Assembly (NCBI RefSeq): GCF_014199625.1
Contig: NZ_JACHNY010000004.1
Span: forward strand, 186,001 to 250,000
Reading direction: 5' to 3'
DNA: 64,000 nt
From: Sphingomonas abaci
GTDB lineage: Bacteria > Pseudomonadota > Alphaproteobacteria > Sphingomonadales > Sphingomonadaceae
In this document: in pieces, positions 52,762 through 61,721 of the stretch
How positions within the stretch are numbered: position 1 is the first letter of the stretch
Layout of the letters: each line of letters opens with the position of its first letter
Translations under genes and position numbers: made by a program
The notes under the pieces: generated by a model
Told to the model about the DNA's origin: nothing
Databases searched by the model: none
What the model saw: only the letters and a program-made list of their open reading frames with translations

Positions 52762-53688
52762 ATGAGCAGCTACGCGCCCACCGATCCGCCGCGATCGCGT
52801 AAATCGCGCCTTTGGCTGGCGCTCGTGCTGGTCGTGATCGCCTTTGCCGGTGGCGCCGCCGCCGTCGCCTATCTGGCGCGCACCACCAGCCTGTTCGCCG
52901 AGAAGGCCAGCATCGCCGCGGCCGCGGCACGGGGCGAGGCGGCCGCCAGCCACTACCAGCCCACCCCGCCGGTCGGCGTCACCGGCGCACCCGCGGTCGA
53001 CCCCGCGACGCTGGTGACGCGCGAGGTCGCGCTCGCCGCGCAGCTCTCGGCGTTGGAGGCGCGCGCCGCCGCCGTCTCGACCGATGCCGCCGCGGCGGGC
53101 GCGCAGGCGACGCGGGCCGAGGGGCTGATGGTCGCCTTCGCCGCGCGCCGCGCGATCGATCGCGGCGCGCCGCTCGGCTATCTCGAGGAACAGCTCCGCA
53201 CCCGTTTCGGCCAGGCGCAGCCGCGCGCCGTCGCGGTGGTGATCCAGGCGGCGCACGCGCCGGTGACGATCGAGGATCTGCGCCAGGGGCTGGATTCGCT
53301 CGCCCCCTCGCTCGCCGCGCCGGCCAGCGACGGCTGGTGGCACGATCTGCGCCGCGAGCTAGGCAGCCTGGTCGTGCTCCGGCCGGAGAACGCGCCCTCG
53401 ACCCGACCGGCCGACCGGATCGCACGGGCGCGCGGCCTGCTTGCGGACGGCCGGGTCGATGCCGCCCGCGCCGAGATCGCGCGCCTGCCCGGGGCGGACG
53501 CGGCCGGCGGCTGGATGACGGCGGCGCAGCGTTACCTGCTCGTCCACCAGGCGCTCGACGTGCTGGAGACGGCCGCGATCCTGGGCCAGGCGCAAGGACC
53601 GCAGCCGGCCCCCAGGACGTTGACCACGCCGCAGGGCGACGACGCCCCGTCGACGGACGGACCGGTGACCAGCACGGTCACGTCGTAG
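52762..53688 (+). CDS. Probable alphaproteobacterial mitofilin (Mic60-like) membrane protein
   Basis: A 308-residue single-pass protein. A Ser/Pro/Arg-rich N-terminal tail is followed by one membrane helix (LWLALVLVVIAFAGGAAAVAYLA), an Ala-rich helical/coiled-coil part (residues about 85-125) and a C-terminal helical domain (IDRGAPLGYLEEQLRTRFGQ, WWHDLRRELGSLVVLRPE, RIARARGLLADGRVDAARAEIARLPG). Mic60 homologues in alphaproteobacteria shape intracytoplasmic or inner membranes and are encoded right after hemD. Position and layout match; sequence alone is not decisive. Confidence 0.75.
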   Translation: MSSYAPTDPPRSRKSRLWLALVLVVIAFAGGAAAVAYLARTTSLFAEKASIAAAAARGEAAASHYQPTPPVGVTGAPAVDPATLVTREVALAAQLSALEARAAAVSTDAAAAGAQATRAEGLMVAFAARRAIDRGAPLGYLEEQLRTRFGQAQPRAVAVVIQAAHAPVTIEDLRQGLDSLAPSLAAPASDGWWHDLRRELGSLVVLRPENAPSTRPADRIARARGLLADGRVDAARAEIARLPGADAAGGWMTAAQRYLLVHQALDVLETAAILGQAQGPQPAPRTLTTPQGDDAPSTDGPVTSTVTS

Positions 53689-53901
53689 CACCACTTTCCT
53701 CCCCCTGAACGAAGCGGGCGCGAGCCTCGACGGGTCACCGGTCCTGCCATCGTACTGGCGCTCGCCAGCGGCCGCACCGCTTCATCGGGCCGATGGTCCG
53801 CCCTCGTCCCAGACAGGAGGCAATCCGGGCGCTAGGCCCCTACGCCCGGCGGATGGCCTCAACCCGGAGACGGCGCGGAGCCACCGCCCCGGCCGCTCGC
53901 C

Positions 53902-54603
53902 TCAGTCCTCCGCCGTCTCCGCCTCGCCCGCGCTCGCCGCCGCGCGCCCCTTGAAGCCTTGCGCGATCACGAACCATTCCACCGAACCCTTGCGGCTGGC
54001 GGGCGGCTTGGCGTGCTTCACGGTGGCGAAGTTGCGCTTCATCTCGGCGACCAACGCCGAATCGGCCCCGCCCGCGAATACCTTGGCGACGAACGCCCCG
54101 CCGGGGCGCAGCACGTCGCAGGCGAACAGATGCGCGGTCTCGACCAGCGCCATGGTCCGCAGCGCGTCGGTCTGCGCATGCCCGACCGTGTTCGCCGCCA
54201 TGTCCGACAGCACCAGGTCGGGCGCGCCGCCCAGCGCCTCCATCAGCGCGGCTGGCGCCGCGTCGGCCATGAAGTCCATCTGGAAGATCGTCACCTCATC
54301 GATCGGGTCGACCGGCAGCAGGTCGATGCCGACCACCCGCGCGCCCGGCGCACGGCGACGCACCACCTGGGTCCAGCCGCCCGGCGCGATGCCGAGGTCG
54401 ACGACCCGCTTCGCGCCCTTCAACAGCCCGAATCGCTCGTCCAGCTCCAGCAGCTTGTAGGCGGCGCGGCTGCGATAGCCCTCCGCCTTGGCGCGGCGCA
54501 CATAAGGGTCGTTCAACTGGCGCTCCAGCCAGCGCGTCGACGCCGCCGTGCGCCCGCGCGCGGTGCGCACCCGCTGGCGCCCGCCCGTACCTCCGCGGCT
54601 CAT
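53902..54603 (-). CDS. rlmE: 23S rRNA 2'-O-ribose U2552 methyltransferase RlmE (FtsJ/RrmJ)
   Basis: Methylates U2552 in the A loop of 23S rRNA. The 233 residues have the family start YVRRAKAEGYRSRAAYKLLELDERF with catalytic Lys, SAM-binding VVDLGIAPGGWTQVV, LVLSDMAANTVGHAQTD with catalytic Asp, the motif FVAKVFAGG with the second Lys, and RKGSVEWFVIAQGFKG with Glu. So the K-D-K-E tetrad is intact. The ATG overlaps the ppx-like stop by ATGA. An Ala/Glu-rich C-terminal tail is species-specific. Confidence 0.95.
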   Translation of the reverse strand: MSRGGTGGRQRVRTARGRTAASTRWLERQLNDPYVRRAKAEGYRSRAAYKLLELDERFGLLKGAKRVVDLGIAPGGWTQVVRRRAPGARVVGIDLLPVDPIDEVTIFQMDFMADAAPAALMEALGGAPDLVLSDMAANTVGHAQTDALRTMALVETAHLFACDVLRPGGAFVAKVFAGGADSALVAEMKRNFATVKHAKPPASRKGSVEWFVIAQGFKGRAAASAGEAETAED

Positions 54604-55634
54604 GGTGTCGTCTCCCCCATCAATCGGCGGAGGATGCCCTCGCGGATCCCCCGGTCGGCGATGCCTAGCCGCTCGGCGGGCCACAGGTCGAGGATCGTTT
54701 CGAGGATCGCGCAGCCCGCCACCACCAGATCGGCGCGTTCGGTGCCGATACAGGGGATCTGGGCGCGTTCGGCCAGCGACTTGGCGGCGATCGACCGACT
54801 GATCGCGCGCATCGCCGCCGCCGGGGCGATCAGCCCGTCGACGGTGTTGCGGTCGTAATGGCTGAGCCCGAGATGGACGCTGCCCAGCGTCGTCACCGTG
54901 CCGCTGGTGCCGAGCAGGCGCGGTCGTTCGACCTGCGGCAGGCGCGCGGCGAACCGCGCCATCCCCGCCGCCGCCAGCGTCCGCATCCGCGCATAGGCCG
55001 CCGCCCGCCCCTCGGCATCGTCGCTGCCGCCCGCGCTCTCCGTCAGCGACACCACGCCCCAGGGCATGGAATGCCAGTCGAGCACGCGCGGCACGGCCCC
55101 TTGCGTGTCGACCAGCACCAGTTCCGTCGATCCGCCGCCGATGTCGAACACCAGCGCCGGGTCGGCGCCGGGCTCGATCAGCGCGTGGCAGCCCAGCACC
55201 GCCAGCCGCGCCTCCTCTTCGGCGGAGATGATGTCGAGCCGGATGCCGGTCTCGGCATGGGCGCGCTCGATGAAGTCGGTGCCGTTGATCGCGCGCCGGC
55301 ACGCCTCGGTCGCGACCGAGCGGGCGAGGACGACGTTGCGGCGCTTCAGCTTGTCGGCGCAGACGCGCAGCGCGGCGATGGTGCGGTCGATCGCCGCGTC
55401 GCTCAGCCGGCCGCTGGCGGCGAGCCCTTCGCCCAGCCGGACGATTCGCGAGAAGGCGTCGACGACGGCGAACCCGCCGCCCTGCGGCCGCGCGATCAGC
55501 AGGCGGCAATTGTTGGTGCCGAGATCGAGCGCGGCATAGGCCTGCGCGTCCGCCCAGCGACCGCGGGGCGGCCGGGTCGGCGCCGGACGGGCAGGACGCG
55601 CCTGCCGGTACGGCTGTCGGGCGAAATTCCCCAT
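54600..55634 (-). CDS. Ppx/GppA family phosphatase
   Basis: Exopolyphosphatase or pppGpp phosphatase, 344 residues. ASKHA-fold motifs are AALDLGTNNCRLLIA (phosphate 1), VFDIGGGSTELVLVD (phosphate 2), ISAEEEARLAVLG and LLGTSGTVTTLGSVHLGL. The short single-domain form lacks the C-terminal HD-like domain of long Ppx proteins and is the form usually paired with rlmE in alphaproteobacteria. An Arg/Pro-rich stretch precedes the domain. Confidence 0.92.
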   Translation of the reverse strand: MGNFARQPYRQARPARPAPTRPPRGRWADAQAYAALDLGTNNCRLLIARPQGGGFAVVDAFSRIVRLGEGLAASGRLSDAAIDRTIAALRVCADKLKRRNVVLARSVATEACRRAINGTDFIERAHAETGIRLDIISAEEEARLAVLGCHALIEPGADPALVFDIGGGSTELVLVDTQGAVPRVLDWHSMPWGVVSLTESAGGSDDAEGRAAAYARMRTLAAAGMARFAARLPQVERPRLLGTSGTVTTLGSVHLGLSHYDRNTVDGLIAPAAAMRAISRSIAAKSLAERAQIPCIGTERADLVVAGCAILETILDLWPAERLGIADRGIREGILRRLMGETTP

Positions 55635-55751
55635 GAGCCGTGTTACTTTCGTGTTCGTGTTCTGCCGTCACGATCGTCGCCGACCGCTCGGTGCTTGCCG
55701 TGCAACGTAGCGATGCGCGCCCGCGCTCACAAGCCTCGCTCACAAGCCCTG

Positions 55752-55780
55752 TTGACAGGCTCGCCACCACCGCCTAGATG
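55752..55780 (+). promoter_or_regulatory. Sigma-70-type promoter of tRNA-Gln
   Basis: TTGACA (55752-55757), a 17-base spacer and TAGATG (55775-55780), with the tRNA starting 12 bases beyond. A perfect -35 with optimal spacing and direct position in front of the tRNA make this a strong candidate. Confidence 0.75.
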
Positions 55781-55792
55781 GCCGCCTCCGGT

Positions 55793-55866
55793 TGCCCCGT
55801 CGTCTAAAGGTAAGACTACGGACTCTGACTCCGTCAATTGAGGTTCGAATCCTCACGGGGCATCCA
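55793..55866 (+). tRNA. tRNA-Gln (anticodon CTG)
   Basis: A 74-base cloverleaf with encoded CCA. Acceptor TGCCCCG pairs with CGGGGCA; discriminator T then CCA. D arm GTC-TAAAGGTAA-GAC; anticodon stem ACGGA/TCCGT with loop CTCTGAC, so the anticodon is CTG (reads CAG); T arm TGAGG-TTCGAAT-CCTCA. It lies after the ppx-like gene start in divergent direction and before the convergent halogenase-like gene. No integrase or attachment-site duplication is seen beside it. Confidence 0.95.
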
Positions 55867-55990
55867 GGACTTCTCTCATCGCTGCTGTTCGGATCGTGGG
55901 CGCGTTACGCCGTCCTGCGGCGCACCCGACCGCGCCCCGGGTGCTGGCGGGGCCGCATCGCACGCCAGCCCCTGTTCCCGCGCCCTCCGG

Positions 55991-57568
55991 TCAGTCCCGC
56001 GTCATCCGCGCCAGGACCGTCTCGTGCGGCTCGGCGAGCGCCATCGCATCGGCGATCGACGCCTTCATCCGTGTCACGGCCGCCTCGATGTCCTCGACCG
56101 AGAAATGGTCGGCCAGCGGGTCGTGCGCCGCCGCCTCGACGCCGAGGCCGGCATAGAGGGAGAGCCAGCTCGAATCCCCGAACACCTCGCCGTCATGGCG
56201 GACCAGATGGCCACGCGCGCGGAACAGGCGCAGCTTGTGGGCGAGCAGCGGCGGCAGCGCGGTGTCGCGGCGCTCGTCCCAGAAGGCCTCGCCATGACGC
56301 GCGTTGGCGGCATAATGCAGCAGCAGGAAGTCGCGGACCCGCTCCTGCTCCAACGCGGTGAGGCGGTTATACTCGTCCGCCAGCGCCGGCGCGCTCATTC
56401 GGTCGGGAAGCAGCGACACCAGCCGCTCGATCCCGCTCTGGACCAGCGCCAGGCCCGTCCATTCCAGCGGCTCCAGAAAGCCCGCCGCCGCCCCCAGCGC
56501 GACGCAATTGCCCACCCAGGCCCGGGACCGGCGTCCGGCGCGAACGCGCAGCAGCTGCGGCTCGGCCAGCGGCTCGCCCTCCAGCCAGCCGGTCAGCGCC
56601 GCCGCCGCCGCATCGTCGGACAGGTGCCGGCTGGCATAGACAAGGCCGTTGCCGATCCGGTGCCGAAGCGGGATGCGCCACTGCCAGCCCGCCGGCCGGG
56701 CGGTGCTGCGCGTATAGGGATGGAGCGGCCCGGTGCGGGCGCAGGGGATCGTCACCACCCGGTCGCAGGGCAGCAGGTTGCTCCAGTCCTCGAACGCCGT
56801 CTCCAGCGCGCGGCCGAGCAGCAGCGCGCGCGGACCGGTGCAGTCGAGGAACAGATCGCCGGCGATGGTCCGGCCGCACGACGTGTCGACCGCGCGGACC
56901 AGGCCCCGTTCGACGCGAACCTGGCTGACGGCGGCATCGACCTGCACCACGCCCTGCGCGGTCGCCCGGCGCATCAGGACGCGGGCGAACAGCCCGGCCT
57001 CCAGATGCAGCCCCCAGTCGAAGGCCAGCAGATCCTGTTCCGGCCGGTCGCTCGGCGGCATGAAGCGGTCGTACCGCGCCATCGCGCTCGCCAGGCACAG
57101 CTCGGCGAGCGGCAGCTCCCGGCCCGCGGCGCGCAGCTTGCGCCAATAATGGTGGAAGGCGACGCCGCGCGACGCCATCCCGTAATGGCCGAAGGGGTGG
57201 AAGAAGCGGCGGCCGGGGCTGCGCCAGTCGACGAACTCGGTGCCGAGCCGGACGCTGCCCTGGCAGGCGGCGATCACCTCCTGCTCGGTGATGCCCAGTC
57301 CGCGCAGACCGGCGCGGATCGCGGGCGTCGTGGCCTCGTTCAGGACGCCCGCCTGGTCGTCGGGCGATTCGACGACGGTGATCGCCACGCTTTCGAGCTG
57401 GCGGGCGAGCTGCGCCGCCGCCATCCAGCCGGCGATGCCGCCGCCGACGATCACGATCGAGCGGAGCGGTCCGTGCGGGTCATCCCGATGCACCATACCG
57501 TCGTCCATTGTCGCGCCCAAATCGTGCAGCATCCGGCCGCCTGCCCCTTTCACCGGGTCATCCGCCAT
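55991..57568 (-). CDS. Flavin-dependent tryptophan halogenase family protein with altered active site
   Basis: A 525-residue FAD monooxygenase-fold protein. The FAD motif is IVIVGGGIAGWMAA (about residues 38-51), the halogenase marker W-x-W-x-I-P is WQWRIP (295-300), and the C-terminal FAD region is GAAAGFLEPLEWTGLALVQSG. The position of the catalytic lysine (Lys79 in PrnA, context F-K-x-x-I) is Arg107 in QGSVRLGTEFVDW; the E-S-T-G motif is Glu369-Trp370-Thr-Gly, keeping Glu but losing Ser. Halogenation of the known type is thus doubtful. Starts at 57532, 57508 and 57496 are alternatives to 57568. A TonB-dependent receptor lies nearby, a usual company for this family. Confidence 0.88.
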   Translation of the reverse strand: MADDPVKGAGGRMLHDLGATMDDGMVHRDDPHGPLRSIVIVGGGIAGWMAAAQLARQLESVAITVVESPDDQAGVLNEATTPAIRAGLRGLGITEQEVIAACQGSVRLGTEFVDWRSPGRRFFHPFGHYGMASRGVAFHHYWRKLRAAGRELPLAELCLASAMARYDRFMPPSDRPEQDLLAFDWGLHLEAGLFARVLMRRATAQGVVQVDAAVSQVRVERGLVRAVDTSCGRTIAGDLFLDCTGPRALLLGRALETAFEDWSNLLPCDRVVTIPCARTGPLHPYTRSTARPAGWQWRIPLRHRIGNGLVYASRHLSDDAAAAALTGWLEGEPLAEPQLLRVRAGRRSRAWVGNCVALGAAAGFLEPLEWTGLALVQSGIERLVSLLPDRMSAPALADEYNRLTALEQERVRDFLLLHYAANARHGEAFWDERRDTALPPLLAHKLRLFRARGHLVRHDGEVFGDSSWLSLYAGLGVEAAAHDPLADHFSVEDIEAAVTRMKASIADAMALAEPHETVLARMTRD

Positions 57569-57638
57569 GGCCCGTGATGATGGCGATAAAGACCCTTAAC
57601 GTGGGTTGGAAGCCCCTGGCGGATGGCGGACGCCGGGA

Positions 57639-58343
57639 TCAGTCGTGGAGCGACGGGAAGCTCAGATCGTGCAGGTTGATGGTCAGCTGCGTGGTCAGCG
57701 CATGATCCATCTGACCCGGCCGGCCGCCGCGGCCGGGGCGGTATTGGTTGAGATAGCCGATATCCAGCGACGCCTCGCCCCCGATCGGCAGCGTCGCGCC
57801 GACGATGTTGCGCATCCGCTCATAGCCGCTGCGTTGTCCCCAGCGGGTGGCGTTGGGCAGATAGAAGCTCTCGTGGCTGGCGAACAGCGCGAGACCGGGC
57901 GGCCCCAGCTTGTAATTGTAGCGGATCAGCGGGCGGATGCGGATGCCGACGCCGCCCGCCTGCGTGCTGAACCGCTCGTCGACGCGGAACCGGGTCGCGA
58001 TCGGGCCGAAGCTGCCGACCAGCTGCTGGCGCAGCCGATCCTCGTTGCCGCCGCTGCTGCCGTTATGCGCGCCGACCTTGCGATAGCCGACGCCCAGCTC
58101 CAGCCCGCGCACCAGCTTGCGCGACAGCAACACGCCGAATTCCGACTGGTAGAGCCCGTCCTGGCGTTCGCTGACCCGTGCGATCTGCTCCAGCGTCACC
58201 CGCGTCCGCTTGGCCACCGGCACCGCCGTGTTGACCTGGAACCAGATCTGCCCGTCCTGCGTCTGCGCCGCCGCCGGCTGGCAGAACAGGGCCGGGATGC
58301 CGAGCAGGGCGGCCGGCAGGGTGCGGGACGGGAACGGGGTCAC
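57639..58343 (-). CDS. DUF2490 domain-containing outer membrane protein
   Basis: A 234-residue exported protein with a signal peptide (LPAALLGIPALFCQPAAAQ, cut near AAAQ-TQD). The mature part is a series of amphipathic beta strands (IWFQVNTAVPVA, RVTLEQIARV, LYQSEFGVLLSR, LELGVGYRKVG, TRFRVDERFS, RIRPLIRYNYKL) as in a small barrel. DUF2490 proteins are of unknown function. The gene is transcribed away from the TonB receptor gene and toward the halogenase-like gene, 70 bases before the longest form of that gene. Confidence 0.85.
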   Translation of the reverse strand: MTPFPSRTLPAALLGIPALFCQPAAAQTQDGQIWFQVNTAVPVAKRTRVTLEQIARVSERQDGLYQSEFGVLLSRKLVRGLELGVGYRKVGAHNGSSGGNEDRLRQQLVGSFGPIATRFRVDERFSTQAGGVGIRIRPLIRYNYKLGPPGLALFASHESFYLPNATRWGQRSGYERMRNIVGATLPIGGEASLDIGYLNQYRPGRGGRPGQMDHALTTQLTINLHDLSFPSLHD

Positions 58344-58510
58344 GGCATGCGCCTCCGATGCGGGAAAGCGCCGCCCTGTCAGCGTTTGCCCGCGACATCA
58401 ACCACCGGTCGACGCCGCCACACTTGCGCCGCAATTCCGACGCCGCAGCGCCATGATATATTATCCAGTTATGTCAATGTGTTGCACAATTGCGTCAGGA
58501 TCAATTCAAA

Positions 58511-58552
58511 ATGGCAATCATGTTGTCCCGCAAGCGACAATGGAATTGCCAT
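58511..58552. promoter_or_regulatory. 42-bp imperfect palindrome in the TonB-receptor leader
   Basis: ATGGCAAT (58511-58518) is matched by ATTGCCAT (58545-58552); inside, TTGTC (58523-58527) is matched by GACAA (58536-58540), around CCGCAAGC. The two stem parts are separated by unpaired CATG and TGGA. It lies 64 bases before the receptor start, in a locally AT-richer region, and could be an operator or an RNA hairpin controlling the receptor. Confidence 0.55.
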
Positions 58553-58615
58553 AACCACGTCCATGCGACTGAAAAGGAAAGGGTATTTCACGCCTTATCA
58601 TTCGAAGGAACCGCA

Positions 58616-61564
58616 TTGTCCCGTAAGCTGCTCCTCAGCGCGACCGCCCTGGCGGCGGGCATCCTGTCCGCCCCGGCGTTCGCGCAAGATGCCGCCACCG
58701 CCCCGCAGGTCCAGGACCAGGCCCCCGACACCGTCACCGATTCCGCCGCGCAGGACCAGGCCCAGCAGGCCGGCAACAGCGAGGCGATCGTCGTCACCGG
58801 CTCGCGCATCCGCCGCCCGGATCTCGAATCCGCCTCACCGGTCGCGGTGATCGACGCCCAGCAGATCCAGTCGCAGGGCATCGTCAACACGCAGGACCTG
58901 CTCCAGAAGCTGCCGCAGATCGGCATTCCCGGCCTCAGCCGCACCAACAGCAACTTCCTGACCACCGGCAACGGCGTCGCGACGCTCAACCTGCGCAACC
59001 TGGGCGATTCGCGCACGCTGGTGCTGGTCAACGGCCGTCGCTTCGTGCCCGGCGTCGCCGGCACCTCGATCGTCGACGTCAACAACATCCCGGCCGATTT
59101 CGTCGAGCGGATCGACGTCGTCACCGGCGGCGCATCGTCGATCTACGGGTCGGACGCGATCGCGGGCGTCGTCAATTATGTGCTGCGCACCGACCTGCAG
59201 GGCGTCGTCGCCCGCGCGCAGTACGGCATCACCGACAAGGGCGACAATCCCAACTACACCGCCAGCATCACCGCCGGCACCAAGTTCGGCGCGGACGATC
59301 GCGGCTCGGTGATCGTCAACGGCACCTATTCGAAGGACTTGGGCCTGCTCTCGCGCAAGCGCGCGATCTCGGCCGAGGATTGCTCGGCGGCCGGCTGCGG
59401 CCCGCAGTCCTACAGCTCCTATCCGGCGCAGGGCCGGTTCCAGCTCTTCAACGGGGACACCGCGTCGACCAATGCGGGCGGCTATGCCAGCAACCTGTTC
59501 ACCTTCAATCCCGACAATTCGGTCGTGACCGGCTTCCCCACCGGCTATGGCTTCAACCGGAACGCGGTGCGTCGCATCTCGACGCCGGTCGAGCGCTACC
59601 TGGCGGCGGCGTCGGCGCAATATGAGTTCAGCCCGGCGGCGACGCTGTTCCTGGAGGGCACCTACGCCAAGACCAAGTCCAGCTCGCAGATCGAGGCGCT
59701 GGCGCTCGATTCGCAGCTCGACGTGGGCGCTGGCTATGCGATCGACAATCCGTTCATCCCGGCGGCGATCCGCCAGCAGATCATCGCCCGCAACAGCGAC
59801 GGGATCGCGTCGAACGACGTGACCTCGATCCAGTTCCGCCGCCGCCAGAACGAGGTGTTCAGCCGCAGCAACCGCAACGATCGCGACACCTTCCGCATCG
59901 CCGGCGGCCTGCGCGGCGACATCGCGCCCAAGTGGAGCTACGAAGCCTCGGCCGTCTACGGCCAGCTCAAGGAAGTGACGAGCAGCCAGGACATCAACAT
60001 CCAGCGCTACGCCCAGGCGCTCGACGCGGTGACCGATGCGTCCGGTTCGATCGTCTGCCGCGACGCGGCGGCGCGCGCGGCGGGCTGCGTGCCGATCAAC
60101 CTGTTCGGCTACGACACCGCCAGCCCGGCCGCCTCGGCCTATGTCCGGTCGGAATTGCCGCGCCAGGTCAACATCAAGAACACGCAGTTCGTGGCGAACG
60201 CCAGCGTCAACGGCTCGCTGTTCGCGCTGCCCTATGGCGACCTCCAGGTCGCGTTCGGCGGCGAGTATCGCCGCGAGAAGAGCAGCGAGGACTGGGACGC
60301 GCTGACCAATGCCGGTCTCAACTCCGGCAACCAGACCCCCGACACGGTCGGTTCGTTCAACGTCAAGGAAGTGTTCGGCGAAGTCGACGTGCCGCTGCTG
60401 AAGGGCCTGCCCTTCGTCGAGTCGCTCAGCCTCCAGGGCGCGGCGCGCTATTCGGACTATTCGACGATCGGCCATGTGTTCAGCTGGAACGCCGGCGGTG
60501 AATATTCGCCGATCCGCGGCCTGCGCTTCCGCGGCAACTACGCCGTCGCGAACCGCGCGCCGAACATCGGCGAGCTGTTCTCCTCGGCGTCGGAGACCTT
60601 CCCCAGCGTCAACGATCCGTGCGACGGCACCACCGCGACCTCGACCGGCACCTATGCGGCGGCCTGCCGCGCGATCCCGGCGGTGGCGGCGGCGGTCGCC
60701 AATGGCGGCACCTTCCAGTACACGCTGGCCGACATCCAGGGCATCAACGGCTTCGACGGCGGCAACCGCAACCTGTCCGAGGAAAAGGGCAAGACCCTGA
60801 CCTTCGGCGCGGTGATCGCGCCCGATCAGGTGCGCGGGCTCAGCCTGACGGTCGACTATTTCAACATCAAGCTGGACAATGCCATCGGCATCGTGCCCCG
60901 CTCGACGTCGATCCAGCAGTGCCTGCTGACCGCCCTGCCGCAGTTCTGCAACAACGTCATCCGCAACCCGAACACCGGCTTCATCCGCACGGTGAACGCG
61001 CAGAACGTCAACATCGCCGACACCAAGACCAGCGGCATCGACGTCAACCTGCGCTATGGTCGCGCGCTCGGCCTGATGGACGACGACCGGCTGGACTTCA
61101 GCGTCCTGTACACGCACACCATCTCGTACAAGTCGCAGTCCGATCCGTCGGCGCCGGTCACCAGCGGCGTGGGCAATCTGGAGTTTGGCGGCGTGTTCCG
61201 CGACAAGGTGAACGCCACCGCCACCTATGCGGCCGGACCGTTCAGCCTGAACTGGACCGTCACCTATCTCAGCCCGATGGTCGACACGGTGCGTGAGGAA
61301 TTCGCCGAGTTCGCCGCCGATCTCGATCCGGAGATCGCCGCGCACAACGAGATCGGTTCGCGCGTCTATCACGACGTGCAGCTGCGGGCGCGGGCGGGCG
61401 AGCACATGGACTGGTTCGTCGGCGTCAACAATCTGTTCGACCGCAAGCCGCCGAAGCTGGAGGACACCGTGTTCTACGGCAACATCACCGGCACGACGAC
61501 CGCCGCCGACATCTACGATCCGATCGGCCGTCGCTTCTACTTCGGCGCGCAGGTCCGCTTCTAA
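58616..61564 (+). CDS. TonB-dependent outer membrane receptor
   Basis: A 982-residue receptor. Signal peptide MSRKLLLSATALAAGILSAP-AFA precedes a Gln/Asp/Ala-rich stretch, then the plug domain beginning EAIVVTGSRIRRPDLESASP, with NLRNLGDSRTLVLVNGRRF and IDVVTGGASSIYGSDAIAGVVNYV. A 22-strand barrel follows, ending ADIYDPIGRRFYFGAQVRF with terminal Phe. Cysteine pairs in long loops suggest disulfides. The substrate cannot be read; the type (large, VVTGSRI) in sphingomonads often takes oligosaccharides or other organic ligands. TTG at 58616 with GAAGGAA ahead is preferred; the upstream frame to 58490 precedes the signal peptide. Confidence 0.94.
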   Translation: MSRKLLLSATALAAGILSAPAFAQDAATAPQVQDQAPDTVTDSAAQDQAQQAGNSEAIVVTGSRIRRPDLESASPVAVIDAQQIQSQGIVNTQDLLQKLPQIGIPGLSRTNSNFLTTGNGVATLNLRNLGDSRTLVLVNGRRFVPGVAGTSIVDVNNIPADFVERIDVVTGGASSIYGSDAIAGVVNYVLRTDLQGVVARAQYGITDKGDNPNYTASITAGTKFGADDRGSVIVNGTYSKDLGLLSRKRAISAEDCSAAGCGPQSYSSYPAQGRFQLFNGDTASTNAGGYASNLFTFNPDNSVVTGFPTGYGFNRNAVRRISTPVERYLAAASAQYEFSPAATLFLEGTYAKTKSSSQIEALALDSQLDVGAGYAIDNPFIPAAIRQQIIARNSDGIASNDVTSIQFRRRQNEVFSRSNRNDRDTFRIAGGLRGDIAPKWSYEASAVYGQLKEVTSSQDINIQRYAQALDAVTDASGSIVCRDAAARAAGCVPINLFGYDTASPAASAYVRSELPRQVNIKNTQFVANASVNGSLFALPYGDLQVAFGGEYRREKSSEDWDALTNAGLNSGNQTPDTVGSFNVKEVFGEVDVPLLKGLPFVESLSLQGAARYSDYSTIGHVFSWNAGGEYSPIRGLRFRGNYAVANRAPNIGELFSSASETFPSVNDPCDGTTATSTGTYAAACRAIPAVAAAVANGGTFQYTLADIQGINGFDGGNRNLSEEKGKTLTFGAVIAPDQVRGLSLTVDYFNIKLDNAIGIVPRSTSIQQCLLTALPQFCNNVIRNPNTGFIRTVNAQNVNIADTKTSGIDVNLRYGRALGLMDDDRLDFSVLYTHTISYKSQSDPSAPVTSGVGNLEFGGVFRDKVNATATYAAGPFSLNWTVTYLSPMVDTVREEFAEFAADLDPEIAAHNEIGSRVYHDVQLRARAGEHMDWFVGVNNLFDRKPPKLEDTVFYGNITGTTTAADIYDPIGRRFYFGAQVRF

Positions 61565-61589
61565 GCAAGCCTTCGGCAGCGCCTCATCG

Positions 61590-61625
61590 GGGGGTGGACG
61601 GGCAACCGTCCGCCCCCTTTTTTCT
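61590..61625 (+). terminator. Rho-independent terminator after the TonB receptor
   Basis: GGGGG-T-GGACGG pairs with CCGTCC-G-CCCCC (12 bp with one G-T pair) around a GCAA loop, followed by six T, then CTT. It lies 26 bases after the stop. Confidence 0.93.
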
Positions 61626-61721
61626 TGTGCGCCGGCGGCGCGCTGCGATCGATTGCAGCGAATGCCCGCCAGCGCTACCCCTTGCGCGTAAGCGCTTGTA
61701 TCAGGGCGCGAGGTCCGGGCG

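Noticed and set aside
55793..55866. tRNA-Gln as an integration site of a genomic island
   Set aside because: No integrase, no direct repeat of the tRNA 3' end and no foreign-looking gene block beside it; neighbours are ordinary chromosomal genes.
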